Shown in pieces: positions 1-8,196 of a stretch of DNA of 64,000 nt. Location: positions 128,814 to 192,813 of the forward strand of contig NZ_NOXS01000035.1 in assembly GCF_002251735.1 (NCBI RefSeq). The letters are read 5' to 3'. Source of the stretch: Elstera cyanobacteriorum. GTDB taxonomy: Bacteria; Pseudomonadota; Alphaproteobacteria; Elsterales; Elsteraceae. The notes under the pieces are model-generated. The model was not told the origin of the DNA and searched no databases. It saw nothing but the letters and a program-made list of their open reading frames with translations. A program made the translations under genes and the position numbers. The stretch's first letter is position 1. Each line of letters begins with the position of its first letter.

Positions 1-129
1 GCGTCGGCAGGCAAGATCATCGGTCCACAGCGGGGCGTGCGTCGCATCCATGGCCGACAGAGTGGCTTGCCGCCTCCCTCCCGGCAACCGCATAAAGGCG
101 GGCCTTTCAGGATTTCTGACGGAACCACC

Positions 130-1839
130 ATGAGCCTTGCTGCGATTGACCGCCTTTTGCACCAGACCGACCGCGCCTATCGGCGCCGTCTGCTGGCCTG
201 CCTCGCCCTCGCTGCCGGTCAGACGCTGCTGGTCGTCCTGCGCCCGCTGCCGCTGCAAATCCTGCTGCCGCCAAGCCCGACGCCGGCGTGGATCGGCACG
301 GCGCACGCACTTTTGCCCGGCTTGAGCGCGCTCGCGCTGTTTCTGCTGTTCATCGCGATGTTGGAATTTACCGTCTTCGCCGTGCGGGTGACGGAGGAAA
401 ACGCCTCCACCCGCCTGTCGGAACGGCTGATCCGCGCCCTGCGCAACCGCATCGCCCGGCATCTGCTGCGCGGACCCGCCCAGGCCGTGGGGGACATTGG
501 CGTTGGGCGCGTGGTCGCAGCCGCAACCGGCGATGTCGAAACCGTGCAGCGCCTAATCAAGGATGTCATCATCGGCGCAACGCTGGCCTTGCTGCAACTG
601 GTGCTGATGATTGGCGTGCTGACCTGGCTGCACCCCCCGCTGGGGCTAGTGCTGCTGCTGGAAATCGCCCTGCTTTCCGGGCTGATCGCGCTCTACGCCC
701 GCTGGCGCAAGATCGCTTTTCTGGAGCAGATGAAGAATCAGGAAAACTTCCTGACCTGGCTAACCGGCTTGCAGCAACGCAGCCTGGATTTGCGCTTTGG
801 CGTCGCGCGCGGCTGGTTTTTCCGGCGCACGATCCAGTTGATCCGCGCGATGAACCGGCGCGGGCTGATCTTGTGGCGGCGCCAATCGCTCTATTTTGCC
901 GCTATCGATTTCTTCGTTGCCCTTGCGTCCGCCGCCTGCCTCGTGCTGCTGTTTTTGGATGCCGAAAGCGAGTCGCAGGCCCTCGCCACCGTTTTGATCT
1001 TTCTCTATTACGCTGCCCTGGTCTTCCCCTGCCTCGCCAAGATCGGTGAGGCCGCGCCGTTGCTGATCGACGGACGCAACGCCTACGAGCGGCTGTCGCT
1101 AACCCTCGGCGGCGACACGCCGAAAAACGCATATCCACCTGCGCCTTTGCACTTCCAAACCCTAACGCTCGAAAACCTCGGGCTTCAGGACGCGGAAGGC
1201 AAATGGCTGATGCGTAACGTCAATCTGACCATCCACACCGGGGAGCAAGTGGCAATCTTCGGCGAAAGCGGCGCGGGCAAATCCACCCTGTTCGGTCTGA
1301 TGCTGGGGGTACTGACGCCGACCGAAGGGCGCCTGCTGCTGGACGGGCGACCGTTCGACACGCTCTCGCTGGCCGACCGCAAGCGGCTGTTTCTGCTGCA
1401 CCGGTCGAACGGCGTTTTCTTCCCTGGCACGGTGGCGGAGAATATCGCCCTGGGGCGCGATCTTTCCGCCGCCGATTGGGAAAAACTGCTGACCGCTTGC
1501 GGCCTTGCCGGGCGCATTGCCGCCGCCCCGCAGGGGCTGGCGACCAAGATGGGCGCGCGCGGCGAGCCGTTCAGCCAGGGGGAAGGCCAGCGCCTCTCCC
1601 TCGCCCGCGCGCTGCTGACCGACGCGCCGATCCTACTGCTGGATGAAGCACTGAACTCGCTCGATGAACCCTCCGAACATGCCGTGACGGCGGGCTTGCG
1701 CGAGATTTGGCAGGGCCGGACCTTGCTTCTTATTTCTCACCGCCGTAGCATGTCCGACAAATTTACAAGGCGGATCGAAATCCGCAAAGGTCAGGGGCTG
1801 ATCGACCATCCCCCGGCCCGGCCCGAGGAAACCGCATGA
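130..1839 (+). CDS. ABC exporter half-transporter (permease-ATPase fusion)
   Basis: A 569-residue inner-membrane protein with an N-terminal type-1 exporter transmembrane region and a C-terminal ATPase. Hydrophobic segments run through about residue 310. Walker A GESGAGKS is near residue 378, Walker B ILLLDEAL near 501, followed by the D-loop SLDE and the switch histidine in LISHRRS. The signature motif is degenerate (FSQGEGQR in place of LSGGQQR), and the Q-loop glutamine appears replaced (FLLHRSN). The reading frame is open further upstream, but I choose the ATG at 130 because the preceding residues look like translated non-coding sequence. The stop overlaps the start of the glycerate kinase gene (ATGA), so the two are probably co-translated. 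The exported substrate cannot be read from the sequence. Confidence 0.85.
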   Translation: MSLAAIDRLLHQTDRAYRRRLLACLALAAGQTLLVVLRPLPLQILLPPSPTPAWIGTAHALLPGLSALALFLLFIAMLEFTVFAVRVTEENASTRLSERLIRALRNRIARHLLRGPAQAVGDIGVGRVVAAATGDVETVQRLIKDVIIGATLALLQLVLMIGVLTWLHPPLGLVLLLEIALLSGLIALYARWRKIAFLEQMKNQENFLTWLTGLQQRSLDLRFGVARGWFFRRTIQLIRAMNRRGLILWRRQSLYFAAIDFFVALASAACLVLLFLDAESESQALATVLIFLYYAALVFPCLAKIGEAAPLLIDGRNAYERLSLTLGGDTPKNAYPPAPLHFQTLTLENLGLQDAEGKWLMRNVNLTIHTGEQVAIFGESGAGKSTLFGLMLGVLTPTEGRLLLDGRPFDTLSLADRKRLFLLHRSNGVFFPGTVAENIALGRDLSAADWEKLLTACGLAGRIAAAPQGLATKMGARGEPFSQGEGQRLSLARALLTDAPILLLDEALNSLDEPSEHAVTAGLREIWQGRTLLLISHRRSMSDKFTRRIEIRKGQGLIDHPPARPEETA

Positions 1840-3104
1840 CGTCCCTACCCCCGCGCGATCTGCTCCGCCGCCTGTTCGATGCCGCCGTCACCGCTGCCCA
1901 ACCGGCAGAAGCCCTCGCGCGCTTTCTGCCGCCACCGCCGAAAGGCCGCACGATTGTCGTCGGGGCCGGGAAAGCCGCTGCCGAAATGGCCGCCGCACTG
2001 GAAGGGATTTGGCCCGGTCCGCTGACCGGGCTGGTCGTTACCCGCTACGGCCATAGCGCGCCGACGCGGTTTATCGAGGTAGTCGAGGCCGCTCACCCAG
2101 TGCCGGATGCTGCTGGGCAGGTTGCGGCGCAACGGTTGCTCGACCTTGCCGCCACTGCCGGGCCGGATGATCTCATCTTGGCACTGGTCTCCGGCGGCGG
2201 GTCTGCCCTGCTCGCCTTACCGCCGGATGGGGTGAGCCTACCCGAAATTCAGGCGCTCTACCGCGCTTTGCTGGCGTCGGGCGCTGATATCGCCCAGATG
2301 AACCGGGTGCGCAAGCATGTCTCGCGCATTCTCGGCGGACGGCTGGCCGCCGCCGCCCCACGCACACCGATGGTCAGCTTAGTGATTTCTGACGTGCCGG
2401 GAGACGAGCCGGGGGTGATTGCCTCTGGCCCAACGGTGCCCGATGTGTCGAACCGGGCGGAAGCGCAAGCGATCCTGACCGCCTACGGCATCGACCCCGG
2501 CCCGGCGCTGACCGACTGGCTCGCCGCCCCCGCCGCCGATACGCCCGCGCCCGATAGTCCTGCTTTCGCAAACAAGCGGGTGCATGTCATCGCCAGCCCG
2601 CTGCACAGCCTGCGCGCCGCCGAAGCCGCCGCCACGGCGCTCGGCCTGCCGGCGTTGGTCTTGGGCGATGCGATTGAAGGCGAAGCGCGGGAGGTGGCGA
2701 AGGTCCACGCCGGAATTGCCCGGTCGATCCGTCAGCACGGTCTGCCGCTAACGCCGCCGTGCGTCATCCTGTCGGGCGGCGAAACCACCGTCACGGTGCG
2801 AGCCAAGGGCGGGCGCGGCGGGCGCAATGCCGAATTCGCCCTGGGTCTCGCCCACGCCCTGAAAGGCCTTGATGGGGTCTATGCCCTAGCCGCCGATACC
2901 GATGGGATCGACGGGACGGAGGATAACGCCGGGGCCTTCGTAACGCCGGAGACATTGGCCCGCGCCCGCGCCGCCACCCTATCAGCAGCCGATTTCCTGG
3001 CGCGCAACGATAGCTACAGCTTCTTCCAAGCCTTGGGCGATCTGCTGATCACCGGCCCAACGCGCACCAATGTGAATGATTTCCGCGCGCTGCTGATCCT
3101 GTGA
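1836..3104 (+). CDS. Glycerate 2-kinase (DUF4147/MOFRL family)
   Basis: A 422-residue cytosolic enzyme of the type-2 glycerate kinase family (GckA/TtuD), which phosphorylates D-glycerate to 2-phosphoglycerate. Older annotations call this family hydroxypyruvate reductase. Family hallmarks are visible: VVGAGKAAAEMA near the N-terminus, the glycine-rich VSGGGSALL, MNRVRKHVSRILGGRLA, ISDVPGDEPGVIASGPT, and in the C-terminal MOFRL domain LSGGETTVTV, GRGGRNAEFAL and AADTDGIDGTEDNAGA. Length matches the family. The start codon overlaps the stop of the upstream ABC exporter by four bases, indicating an operon. No functional link between the two is obvious. Confidence 0.93.
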   Translation: MTSLPPRDLLRRLFDAAVTAAQPAEALARFLPPPPKGRTIVVGAGKAAAEMAAALEGIWPGPLTGLVVTRYGHSAPTRFIEVVEAAHPVPDAAGQVAAQRLLDLAATAGPDDLILALVSGGGSALLALPPDGVSLPEIQALYRALLASGADIAQMNRVRKHVSRILGGRLAAAAPRTPMVSLVISDVPGDEPGVIASGPTVPDVSNRAEAQAILTAYGIDPGPALTDWLAAPAADTPAPDSPAFANKRVHVIASPLHSLRAAEAAATALGLPALVLGDAIEGEAREVAKVHAGIARSIRQHGLPLTPPCVILSGGETTVTVRAKGGRGGRNAEFALGLAHALKGLDGVYALAADTDGIDGTEDNAGAFVTPETLARARAATLSAADFLARNDSYSFFQALGDLLITGPTRTNVNDFRALLIL

Positions 3105-3150
3105 GCGCCCATATGTAATTTACGCACCCCCGGCTGTGTAATTCCGTAGA

Positions 3151-3182
3151 GGTCAGACAAGCGGACCACCGCTAGTCTGACC
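3151..3182. repeat. Long near-perfect inverted repeat between glycerate kinase and AEC permease genes
   Basis: Outer arms GGTCAGAC (3151-3158) and GTCTGACC (3175-3182) are exact complements. Inner arms AGCGG (3160-3164) and CCGCT (3169-3173) are also exact, leaving a four-base loop and one unpaired A on each side. There is no T-run after it on the + strand, so it is not a textbook terminator. It lies 25 bases upstream of the AEC permease start. It could be a 5' leader hairpin, a weak terminator or an extended operator. Confidence 0.6.
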
Positions 3183-3206
3183 CCGGTTTCACCGAAAGGG
3201 GTTGGA

Positions 3207-4136
3207 ATGGTTGGACCGATCGTGTTGGCACTGCTGCCCGTCATGCTGCTGATCGCTTTGGGGAAGCTGCTGCGCGGCCGGGTGTTTACGGCGGATGTGT
3301 TTTGGCGGGAAACCGAGCGGCTGGGTTATTATCTGCTTCTGCCGGGGCTGATCGTCCATACGCTGGCAACCGCCAATTGGGGCAATGCCCCGGTCGGGCG
3401 GTTGATGCTCACCCTCACGCTCTCCACGATCCTGGTTGCCCTGCTGCTGGTGGCGCTGCGGCGCTGGATGCCGGTCAGCGATGCCGCTTTTTCCTCTGTT
3501 TTTCAGGGCGGGGTGCGGTTCAACAATTACGTCGGCCTGCCCGCCGCCGCCGCGCTCTATGGGCCGGAGGGGCTGGCGTTGGGGGCGCTGGCCTCCGCCG
3601 CTATCGTCCCAACCGCGAATATCCTCTGCGTGCTGATGTTCGCCCGCTACGGCCACGCCCGCCCCAATTTTCGCGGCGTGCTGCTGCAATTGGCAAGAAA
3701 CCCGCTGCTGGTCGCCAGCCTGATCGGGCTTTTTCTCAACCTCTCCGGCCTCGGGCTGCCGCCGGGGATCGAGCCGGTGCTGAAGGCCCTCGGGCAAGCA
3801 TCGCTGCCCATCGGCTTGCTGTGCGTCGGGGCGGCGCTGACCTTTGCGTCCCCGAAAACCCTATTGGCGCCGACGCTGCTGTCCATGGCGGCGAAATTCG
3901 CCCTGCTGCCGCTTACCGCCGTAGGTCTTGGACTGGCGCTCGGGCTGACCGGCCCCTCGGCGGGGATCGTGCTGCTGTATCAAACGCTGCCCACCGCCTC
4001 CGCCTCCTATATCCTCGCTCGTCAGATGGGCGGCGATGCGCCGCTGATGGCGGTGATCATTTCCGCCCAGACGGTGCTGGCCGCTGCCGTGCTGCCGCTG
4101 GTTCTGGCATTTGGGAAGGCGTCGCTGGGGATGTAG
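3207..4136 (+). CDS. AEC family (auxin efflux carrier-like) permease
   Basis: A 309-residue polytopic membrane protein with about ten hydrophobic segments, matching the AEC/malonate-transporter family in length and layout. Family-like features are the N-terminal LALLPVMLLIALGKLL segment, RFNNYVGLPAAAALYG near residue 107, and the late segment TLPTASASYILARQMGGD. Bacterial AEC members carry organic acids such as malonate or other small metabolites, and the substrate here is unknown. Start at 3207 is supported by an AAAGGGG ribosome-binding site about six bases upstream. Its 3' end overlaps the convergent cueR gene by 80 bases. Confidence 0.88.
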   Translation: MVGPIVLALLPVMLLIALGKLLRGRVFTADVFWRETERLGYYLLLPGLIVHTLATANWGNAPVGRLMLTLTLSTILVALLLVALRRWMPVSDAAFSSVFQGGVRFNNYVGLPAAAALYGPEGLALGALASAAIVPTANILCVLMFARYGHARPNFRGVLLQLARNPLLVASLIGLFLNLSGLGLPPGIEPVLKALGQASLPIGLLCVGAALTFASPKTLLAPTLLSMAAKFALLPLTAVGLGLALGLTGPSAGIVLLYQTLPTASASYILARQMGGDAPLMAVIISAQTVLAAAVLPLVLAFGKASLGM

Positions 4137-4515
4137 CCAGTTCCTCCAAGATCGGGCAATCGGGCCGCGCGTCGCCATGGCAGCACTGGGCGAGGTGGGA
4201 CAGGGTGCCGACCATCGCCTGCATCGCCGCGATCTTATCGGTCAGGGCTGATATCTGCGCCTCCGCCAACCGCTTCACATCGGCACTATGGCGGGAACGG
4301 TCGCGCCACAGCGCCAGCAGTTCGGCAATTGCCTCCATACTAAAGCCAAGGTCACGGGCGCGGCGGATGAAGCGCAGCGTGTGCAGATCGGCGGTGGAAT
4401 AGACGCGGTACCCCGCCTCCGTCCGCTGGGCCGCCGGGAGGAGACCAATGCTTTCGTAATAGCGGATCATTTTGGCGGACACGCCCGTCGCCGCCGCAGC
4501 TTGCCCGATGATCAT
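4057..4515 (-). CDS. cueR: Copper-responsive MerR-family regulator CueR/HmrR
   Basis: A 152-residue transcription activator with an N-terminal winged helix-turn-helix ([20 protein letters not shown]), a dimerisation helix and a metal-binding loop. Cysteines at 112 and 120 in the motif [13 protein letters not shown] match the Cu(I)-binding positions of E. coli CueR. It should sense cytosolic Cu(I) and activate the two 19-bp-spacer promoters between copA and copZ. Translation is coupled to copA, whose stop overlaps the start (ATGA, 4512-4515). The C-terminus runs roughly 17-25 residues past the usual CueR end. That Pro/Ala-rich tail is encoded inside the 3' overlap with the convergent AEC gene, so it may reflect loss of an ancestral stop codon. 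Confidence 0.93.
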   Translation of the reverse strand: MIIGQAAAATGVSAKMIRYYESIGLLPAAQRTEAGYRVYSTADLHTLRFIRRARDLGFSMEAIAELLALWRDRSRHSADVKRLAEAQISALTDKIAAMQAMVGTLSHLAQCCHGDARPDCPILEELATSPATPSQMPEPAAARQRPAPSGRK

Positions 4516-6719
4516 GCCGAAAACCTCCGTAACCGCAGAGCATTGCCTAATACGAACAGGCTCGATCCCGCCATCGCCCCCGCCGCCAGCATCGGCGACA
4601 GATAGCCGAGGGCCGCCAAGGGGATCAGCGCGACATTATAGGCGAAGGCCCAAAACAAGTTCTGCCGGATCGTCCGCAGGGTTGCCCGCGCCAGCCGCAG
4701 CGCTACCGGTACCCCGGCCAGCGCGCCGCCCATCAGCACCAGATCGGCGGAGTCGATGGCAATATCCGTCCCCGTCCCCAAGGCAAGGCCGACATCCGCC
4801 TCGGCCAATGCGGGCGCGTCGTTGATGCCATCGCCAACAAAGATCACCGGCCCATGATCGGCGCGCAGGCGTTGCAAGGCCGCCGTTTTGCCGGTCGGCA
4901 AGACCCCGGCAATCACCGTGTCGATGCCAAGCTCTGCCGCAATCGCCCGCGCCGTCGCCTCCCGGTCGCCGGTGATCATGGCGAGCGCCAAGCCGTCGGC
5001 CTTCAACGCGGCCAAAGCCGCCGCTGCGCCCGGCTTGATCGGATCGGCGACCGCGACCAGCCCGGCCAATTGCCCGCCGTGGGCGATGAACAGCACGCCC
5101 TTGCCCGCCGCGCTCAAGTTGGCCGCCTCCCCGCTCAGCGGCGACGGATCAATGCCTTCTGCGACCAGAAACGCCTCGGTCCCGAGCAAAACCGTCGCGC
5201 CCGCCACGAGGCCGACGACCCCGCGCCCAGGATGGGCCGTGACACCGGCGACCGGGGGCAGGGTTAGCCCGTCCGCCGCAACCACAATCGCCCGGGCCAG
5301 CGGATGTTCCGACTGGGCTTCGACCGCCGCTGCCGCCGCCAAAATCTGATCGCGCCGGAAGCCCGGTTGCAGGATCAAATCGGTCAGCACGGGCTTACCC
5401 TGGGTCAGGGTGCCGGTTTTATCGAAGGCGACCAGTTTGGTGTCGGTCATTTGCTGCAAGGCTTCGCCGCGCCGGACCAGCAGCCCGAGTTGCGCGCCGC
5501 GCCCGATGCCGACCATGATCGCTGCGGGGGTCGCGAGGCCCAGGGCGCAAGGGCAGGCGACAATCAGCACCGCCACCGCGTTTACCAGCGCCGCGGTTAA
5601 CCCGCCGCCCAGCGCGAGCGTGCCCGCGAAGGTCAGCAGCGCAATCGTCAGGATCGCCGGAACGAACCAACGCGCCACCTGATCGGCCAAAGCCTGGATC
5701 GGCAGTTTGCCGCCCTGCGCCGCTTCGACCGACCGAACGATCTGGGCCAGCACCGTATCCGCCCCGACCGCCACCGCTTCAATCACCAGGGCGCCGGATT
5801 GATTGACGGTGCCGCCGGTGATGCGGTCGCCGAGGTGTTTGGCCACCGGCAACGGTTCGCCGGTCAGCATCGATTCGTCGATCAGGCTGGTGCCCTCGCG
5901 AACAATGCCATCGACCGGCACCCGCTCGCCGGGCCGCACCTCAATCTGCGCCCCAAGCGCGAGGCTGGCGACGGGCCGTTCTTCGACGCCAGAAGCGGTG
6001 CGCACCCGCGCGGTTTTCGGGGTCAGGCCGACCAGTTTGGCGATGGCGTCGCTGGCCCGGCCCTTGGCGCGCGCTTCCAGCGACCGCCCGACCAGCACCA
6101 AGGTGATGATCGTCGCCGCCGCTTCGAAATAGAGATGCGCCGCCGCTTCGGGGATCAGCCCCGGCGCCAGGGCAACGAGGGCGGAAAAGCCAAAGGCGGC
6201 CAATGTGCCGACAGCAACGAGCGCATTCATATCCGGCGCGGCATGGCGCAGGGTGGTAAAACCAATGCGATAAATCCGCCGCCCCGGCCCCAACATCACC
6301 AACAGCGTCAGCGCCCCTTGCAGCGCGGCGTTCCAGCCCAGCCCGAGCGTCGCCATCAGCCAATGATGAAAGGCCGGGATCACATGGGCGCCCATCCCCA
6401 GCACAATGACCGGCACCGATAGGATCGCCGCGCGGACGGCATCGCGCCGCAGGTCCGCCGCTTCGGCACGGCGCTTGGCGCTCAGGTCTTCCGGCGGGGC
6501 GCGGTCAAGGAGCGGCGCCGCTTCGAACCCCGCACTATCGACCGCCTCGACCAAGGCCGCCAGCGTCACCCCAGGCGCCGCCCGCACCTCCGCCCGTTCG
6601 GTGGCAAGGTTGACCGCCGCCTGGGCTACGCCCGGAACCGCTTGCAAGGCCCGCTCGACCCGCCCAACGCAGGACGCGCAGGTCATGCCCGAAATCGCTA
6701 ATGTCATGGGGGCCGTCAT
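4512..6719 (-). CDS. copA: Cu(I)-exporting P1B-type ATPase CopA
   Basis: A 735-residue heavy-metal pump exporting Cu(I) across the inner membrane. One N-terminal metal-binding domain (GMTCASC, cysteines 14 and 17) precedes the transmembrane helices. The ion-path motif [12 protein letters not shown], the phosphorylation motif [11 protein letters not shown], the P1B-specific SEHPLARAI and the hinge [16 protein letters not shown] are all intact. The ATG at 6719 has GGAGG about ten bases upstream. It is first in a copA-cueR operon and is preceded on its own strand by a MerR-type promoter (6757-6787). The CPC motif and the cueR/copZ context make copper, rather than zinc or cadmium, the likely substrate. 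Confidence 0.96.
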   Translation of the reverse strand: MTAPMTLAISGMTCASCVGRVERALQAVPGVAQAAVNLATERAEVRAAPGVTLAALVEAVDSAGFEAAPLLDRAPPEDLSAKRRAEAADLRRDAVRAAILSVPVIVLGMGAHVIPAFHHWLMATLGLGWNAALQGALTLLVMLGPGRRIYRIGFTTLRHAAPDMNALVAVGTLAAFGFSALVALAPGLIPEAAAHLYFEAAATIITLVLVGRSLEARAKGRASDAIAKLVGLTPKTARVRTASGVEERPVASLALGAQIEVRPGERVPVDGIVREGTSLIDESMLTGEPLPVAKHLGDRITGGTVNQSGALVIEAVAVGADTVLAQIVRSVEAAQGGKLPIQALADQVARWFVPAILTIALLTFAGTLALGGGLTAALVNAVAVLIVACPCALGLATPAAIMVGIGRGAQLGLLVRRGEALQQMTDTKLVAFDKTGTLTQGKPVLTDLILQPGFRRDQILAAAAAVEAQSEHPLARAIVVAADGLTLPPVAGVTAHPGRGVVGLVAGATVLLGTEAFLVAEGIDPSPLSGEAANLSAAGKGVLFIAHGGQLAGLVAVADPIKPGAAAALAALKADGLALAMITGDREATARAIAAELGIDTVIAGVLPTGKTAALQRLRADHGPVIFVGDGINDAPALAEADVGLALGTGTDIAIDSADLVLMGGALAGVPVALRLARATLRTIRQNLFWAFAYNVALIPLAALGYLSPMLAAGAMAGSSLFVLGNALRLRRFSA

Positions 6720-6756
6720 AGCGCCCGCCTCCCTCGTTCAGAAACCGACTGCGCAG

Positions 6757-6787
6757 AGCATCCAGCCTCCCATCATTGGAAGGTCAA
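6757..6787 (-). promoter_or_regulatory. CueR-type promoter/operator for copA-cueR
   Basis: On the minus strand, -35 TTGACC (6782-6787) is followed by an exact 19-base spacer (6763-6781) and -10 GATGCT (6757-6762). The overlong 19-bp spacer is diagnostic of MerR-family activated promoters. A partial dyad with arms ACCTTCC and GGGAGGCT spans 6764-6784, as expected for a CueR site. It lies 37 bases upstream of the copA start. Confidence 0.82.
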
Positions 6788-6835
6788 GCGGATTTCTGCG
6801 CGGATCCGACCCGCGCGGCGGGCGGGGGTTTTCGA

Positions 6836-6866
6836 TTGACCTTGCCATTGGGGGAAGGTGCACCCT
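6836..6866 (+). promoter_or_regulatory. CueR-type promoter/operator for copZ
   Basis: On the plus strand, -35 TTGACC (6836-6841), a 19-base spacer (6842-6860) and a weak -10 CACCCT (6861-6866). The dyad ACCTTGCC/GGGAAGGT spans 6839-6859 with one mismatch and closely resembles known CueR operators. It mirrors the copA-side promoter about 50 bases away, so one regulator can switch both transcription units. Confidence 0.8.
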
Positions 6867-6894
6867 ACACCAAACCCAAGAAGGAGAGTGTTCG

Positions 6895-7083
6895 ATGGAC
6901 CTAGTATTGAAAGATATGACCTGCGGCGGCTGCGCTAAGGCCGTCACGCGCATCGTCACCAAGCTCGACCCCGAGGCAAAGGTGGAGATTGATTTGCCGA
7001 CCCAGAAGGTCGCCATCCTCAGTCAACTGCCGGAAGCCGATGTGCGGCTGGCGCTCAGCCGCGGCGGATTTCCACCCGCATAA
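6895..7083 (+). CDS. copZ: CopZ-like copper chaperone (HMA domain)
   Basis: A 62-residue single heavy-metal-associated domain protein with the Cu(I)-binding motif MTCGGC near the N-terminus and the alternating beta/alpha pattern of the family. It would carry Cu(I) in the cytosol and hand it to CopA or CueR. The frame is open for 160 codons upstream, but the true start is the ATG at 6895. That start has AAGGAG (6881-6886) at correct spacing and a CueR-type promoter just before it. The gene is followed by a strong terminator hairpin. Confidence 0.92.
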   Translation: MDLVLKDMTCGGCAKAVTRIVTKLDPEAKVEIDLPTQKVAILSQLPEADVRLALSRGGFPPA

Positions 7084-7090
7084 ATCAGCA

Positions 7091-7119
7091 ACGGGGGCCA
7101 ATCGGCCCCCGTGGTTTAT
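7091..7119. terminator. Bidirectional terminator between copZ and rubrerythrin
   Basis: A perfect 9-bp stem, ACGGGGGCC (7091-7099) and GGCCCCCGT (7104-7112), encloses the loop AATC and is followed by GGTTTATT. It sits between two convergent genes and could terminate both. Confidence 0.75.
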
Positions 7120-7134
7120 TAGCCCCCAGGTTTA

Positions 7135-7554
7135 TCAGCCCATCGTCTCTAGGGCTTTCTGGAAGCGCCCGGCGTGGGATTTCTCGGCCTTCGCCAGGGT
7201 TTCGAACCATTGGGCGATTTCCTCAAACCCCTCGTCGCGCGCCATTTTGGCCATCGATGGGTACATTTCGCTATGCTCATAGGTTTCGCTAGCGATGGCC
7301 GAGCGCAGGTTATTCTCCGTCGAGCCGATGGGCAGGCCGGTGATCGGGTCGCCCACGGCCTCGAGAAACTCAAGATGCCCGTGCGCATGGCCGGTTTCCC
7401 CTTCCGCCGTCGAGCGGAAGACGGCGGCGACATCGTTATAGCCTTCGATATCGGCCTGCTGGGCGAAATAGAGATAGCGGCGGTTGGCCTGGCTTTCGGT
7501 TGCGAAAGCCGCCTTCAGATTGGCTTCGGTCTTAGTGCCGCGTAAGCTGGACAT
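7135..7554 (-). CDS. Rubrerythrin, diiron domain only
   Basis: A 139-residue ferritin-like four-helix protein. Predicted diiron ligands are Glu20 (ATESQANRRY), Glu53-x2-His56 (EGETGHAHGH), a glutamate near 90-94, and Glu124-x2-His127 (EKSHAGRF). The C-terminal rubredoxin domain of classical rubrerythrins is absent, as in many aerobic bacteria. Likely role is peroxide reduction or iron-linked oxidative-stress protection in the cytosol. It lies 86 bases downstream of the Irr gene on the same strand, so iron-dependent control is plausible, but co-transcription is inferred only. Confidence 0.93.
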   Translation of the reverse strand: MSSLRGTKTEANLKAAFATESQANRRYLYFAQQADIEGYNDVAAVFRSTAEGETGHAHGHLEFLEAVGDPITGLPIGSTENNLRSAIASETYEHSEMYPSMAKMARDEGFEEIAQWFETLAKAEKSHAGRFQKALETMG

Positions 7555-7640
7555 AGGCTTCCCCAGGGTTAAGCAAGAGACCCCGCTTATATAGCGCGTC
7601 GCCCCGCTTTTTGCGCCCGCGAAATCAGGAAGCCTGAGGA

Positions 7641-8138
7641 TTAAGCCCGCTTCAGCCGGATAATCACATCCACCCGTTCCACCCGCGTGCCGTCTGGCGC
7701 ATCGGGTAGGCCGGGAATGGCATCGGCCAGCACATTGGCGCTGGGGCCGTGGATATCCATCAGGCGCGCATCATCTTCGAAGAAGAAGTGAAAATGTTCG
7801 CTGGTATTGGTATCGAAATAGCAGCGCCCGGCTTCGACCACCACTTCGCGCAGCAGCCCCGCTTCGGTAAACTGGTGCAGCGTATTATAGACGGTAGCGA
7901 CAGACACGCGGATGCCCGCCGTTAGCGCCTCGCCGTGCAATTGCTCCGCCGTCACGTGCCGATCCTCACCGTGGAACAGCAACCCGCCGAGGGCCAACCG
8001 CTGCCGCGTCGGGCGCAGGCCAACCGTGCGCAGCCGTTCGATCAGCGCGGCTTCGGCGGGGTTGGCGGCCATCGCTTCCTCCGACACATCGGTATCGAGG
8101 GGCTGCGCGGCGTTCGAGGGGGCAACAATCTGCGTCAT
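7641..8138 (-). CDS. irr: Iron response regulator Irr (Fur family)
   Basis: A 165-residue Fur-superfamily DNA-binding protein. The winged-helix region contains GLRPTRQRLALGGLLF and ATVYNTLHQFTEAGLLREV, followed by the Irr-typical CYFDTNTSEHFHFFFEDD with its histidine cluster at residues 115-117. In Rhizobiales, Irr senses iron through haem and controls haem synthesis, iron storage and uptake genes. Here the histidine motif is HFH rather than HHH, and no N-terminal haem regulatory Cys-Pro is present. The N-terminal 30 residues are a variable extension. Downstream lies rubrerythrin. Confidence 0.88.
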   Translation of the reverse strand: MTQIVAPSNAAQPLDTDVSEEAMAANPAEAALIERLRTVGLRPTRQRLALGGLLFHGEDRHVTAEQLHGEALTAGIRVSVATVYNTLHQFTEAGLLREVVVEAGRCYFDTNTSEHFHFFFEDDARLMDIHGPSANVLADAIPGLPDAPDGTRVERVDVIIRLKRA

Positions 8139-8147
8139 GATTGCGTA

Positions 8148-8184
8148 ACTATAGCAGGGCTGCGTTAGTTTGCAATCATTCTAA
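8148..8184 (-). promoter_or_regulatory. irr promoter with overlapping candidate autoregulatory dyad
   Basis: Minus-strand -10 TATAGT (8148-8153) and -35 TTGCAA (8170-8175) are 16 bases apart, just upstream of the irr start. A dyad with outer arms TTAG and CTAA in a 20-base AT-rich element (8165-8184) overlaps the -35 box. It resembles iron-control/Fur-type boxes, so autoregulation or cross-regulation is plausible. Binding is inferred. Confidence 0.5.
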
Positions 8185-8196
8185 TCTGCGCGTCTG

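Noticed and set aside
1-129. Possible gene or leader at the left edge
   Set aside because: No conserved protein sequence or convincing regulatory structure is visible in this short stretch.
6406-6894. 160-codon N-terminal extension of copZ
   Set aside because: It lies antisense to copA and across both CueR promoters; the HMA domain starts at 6895 with a good ribosome-binding site.
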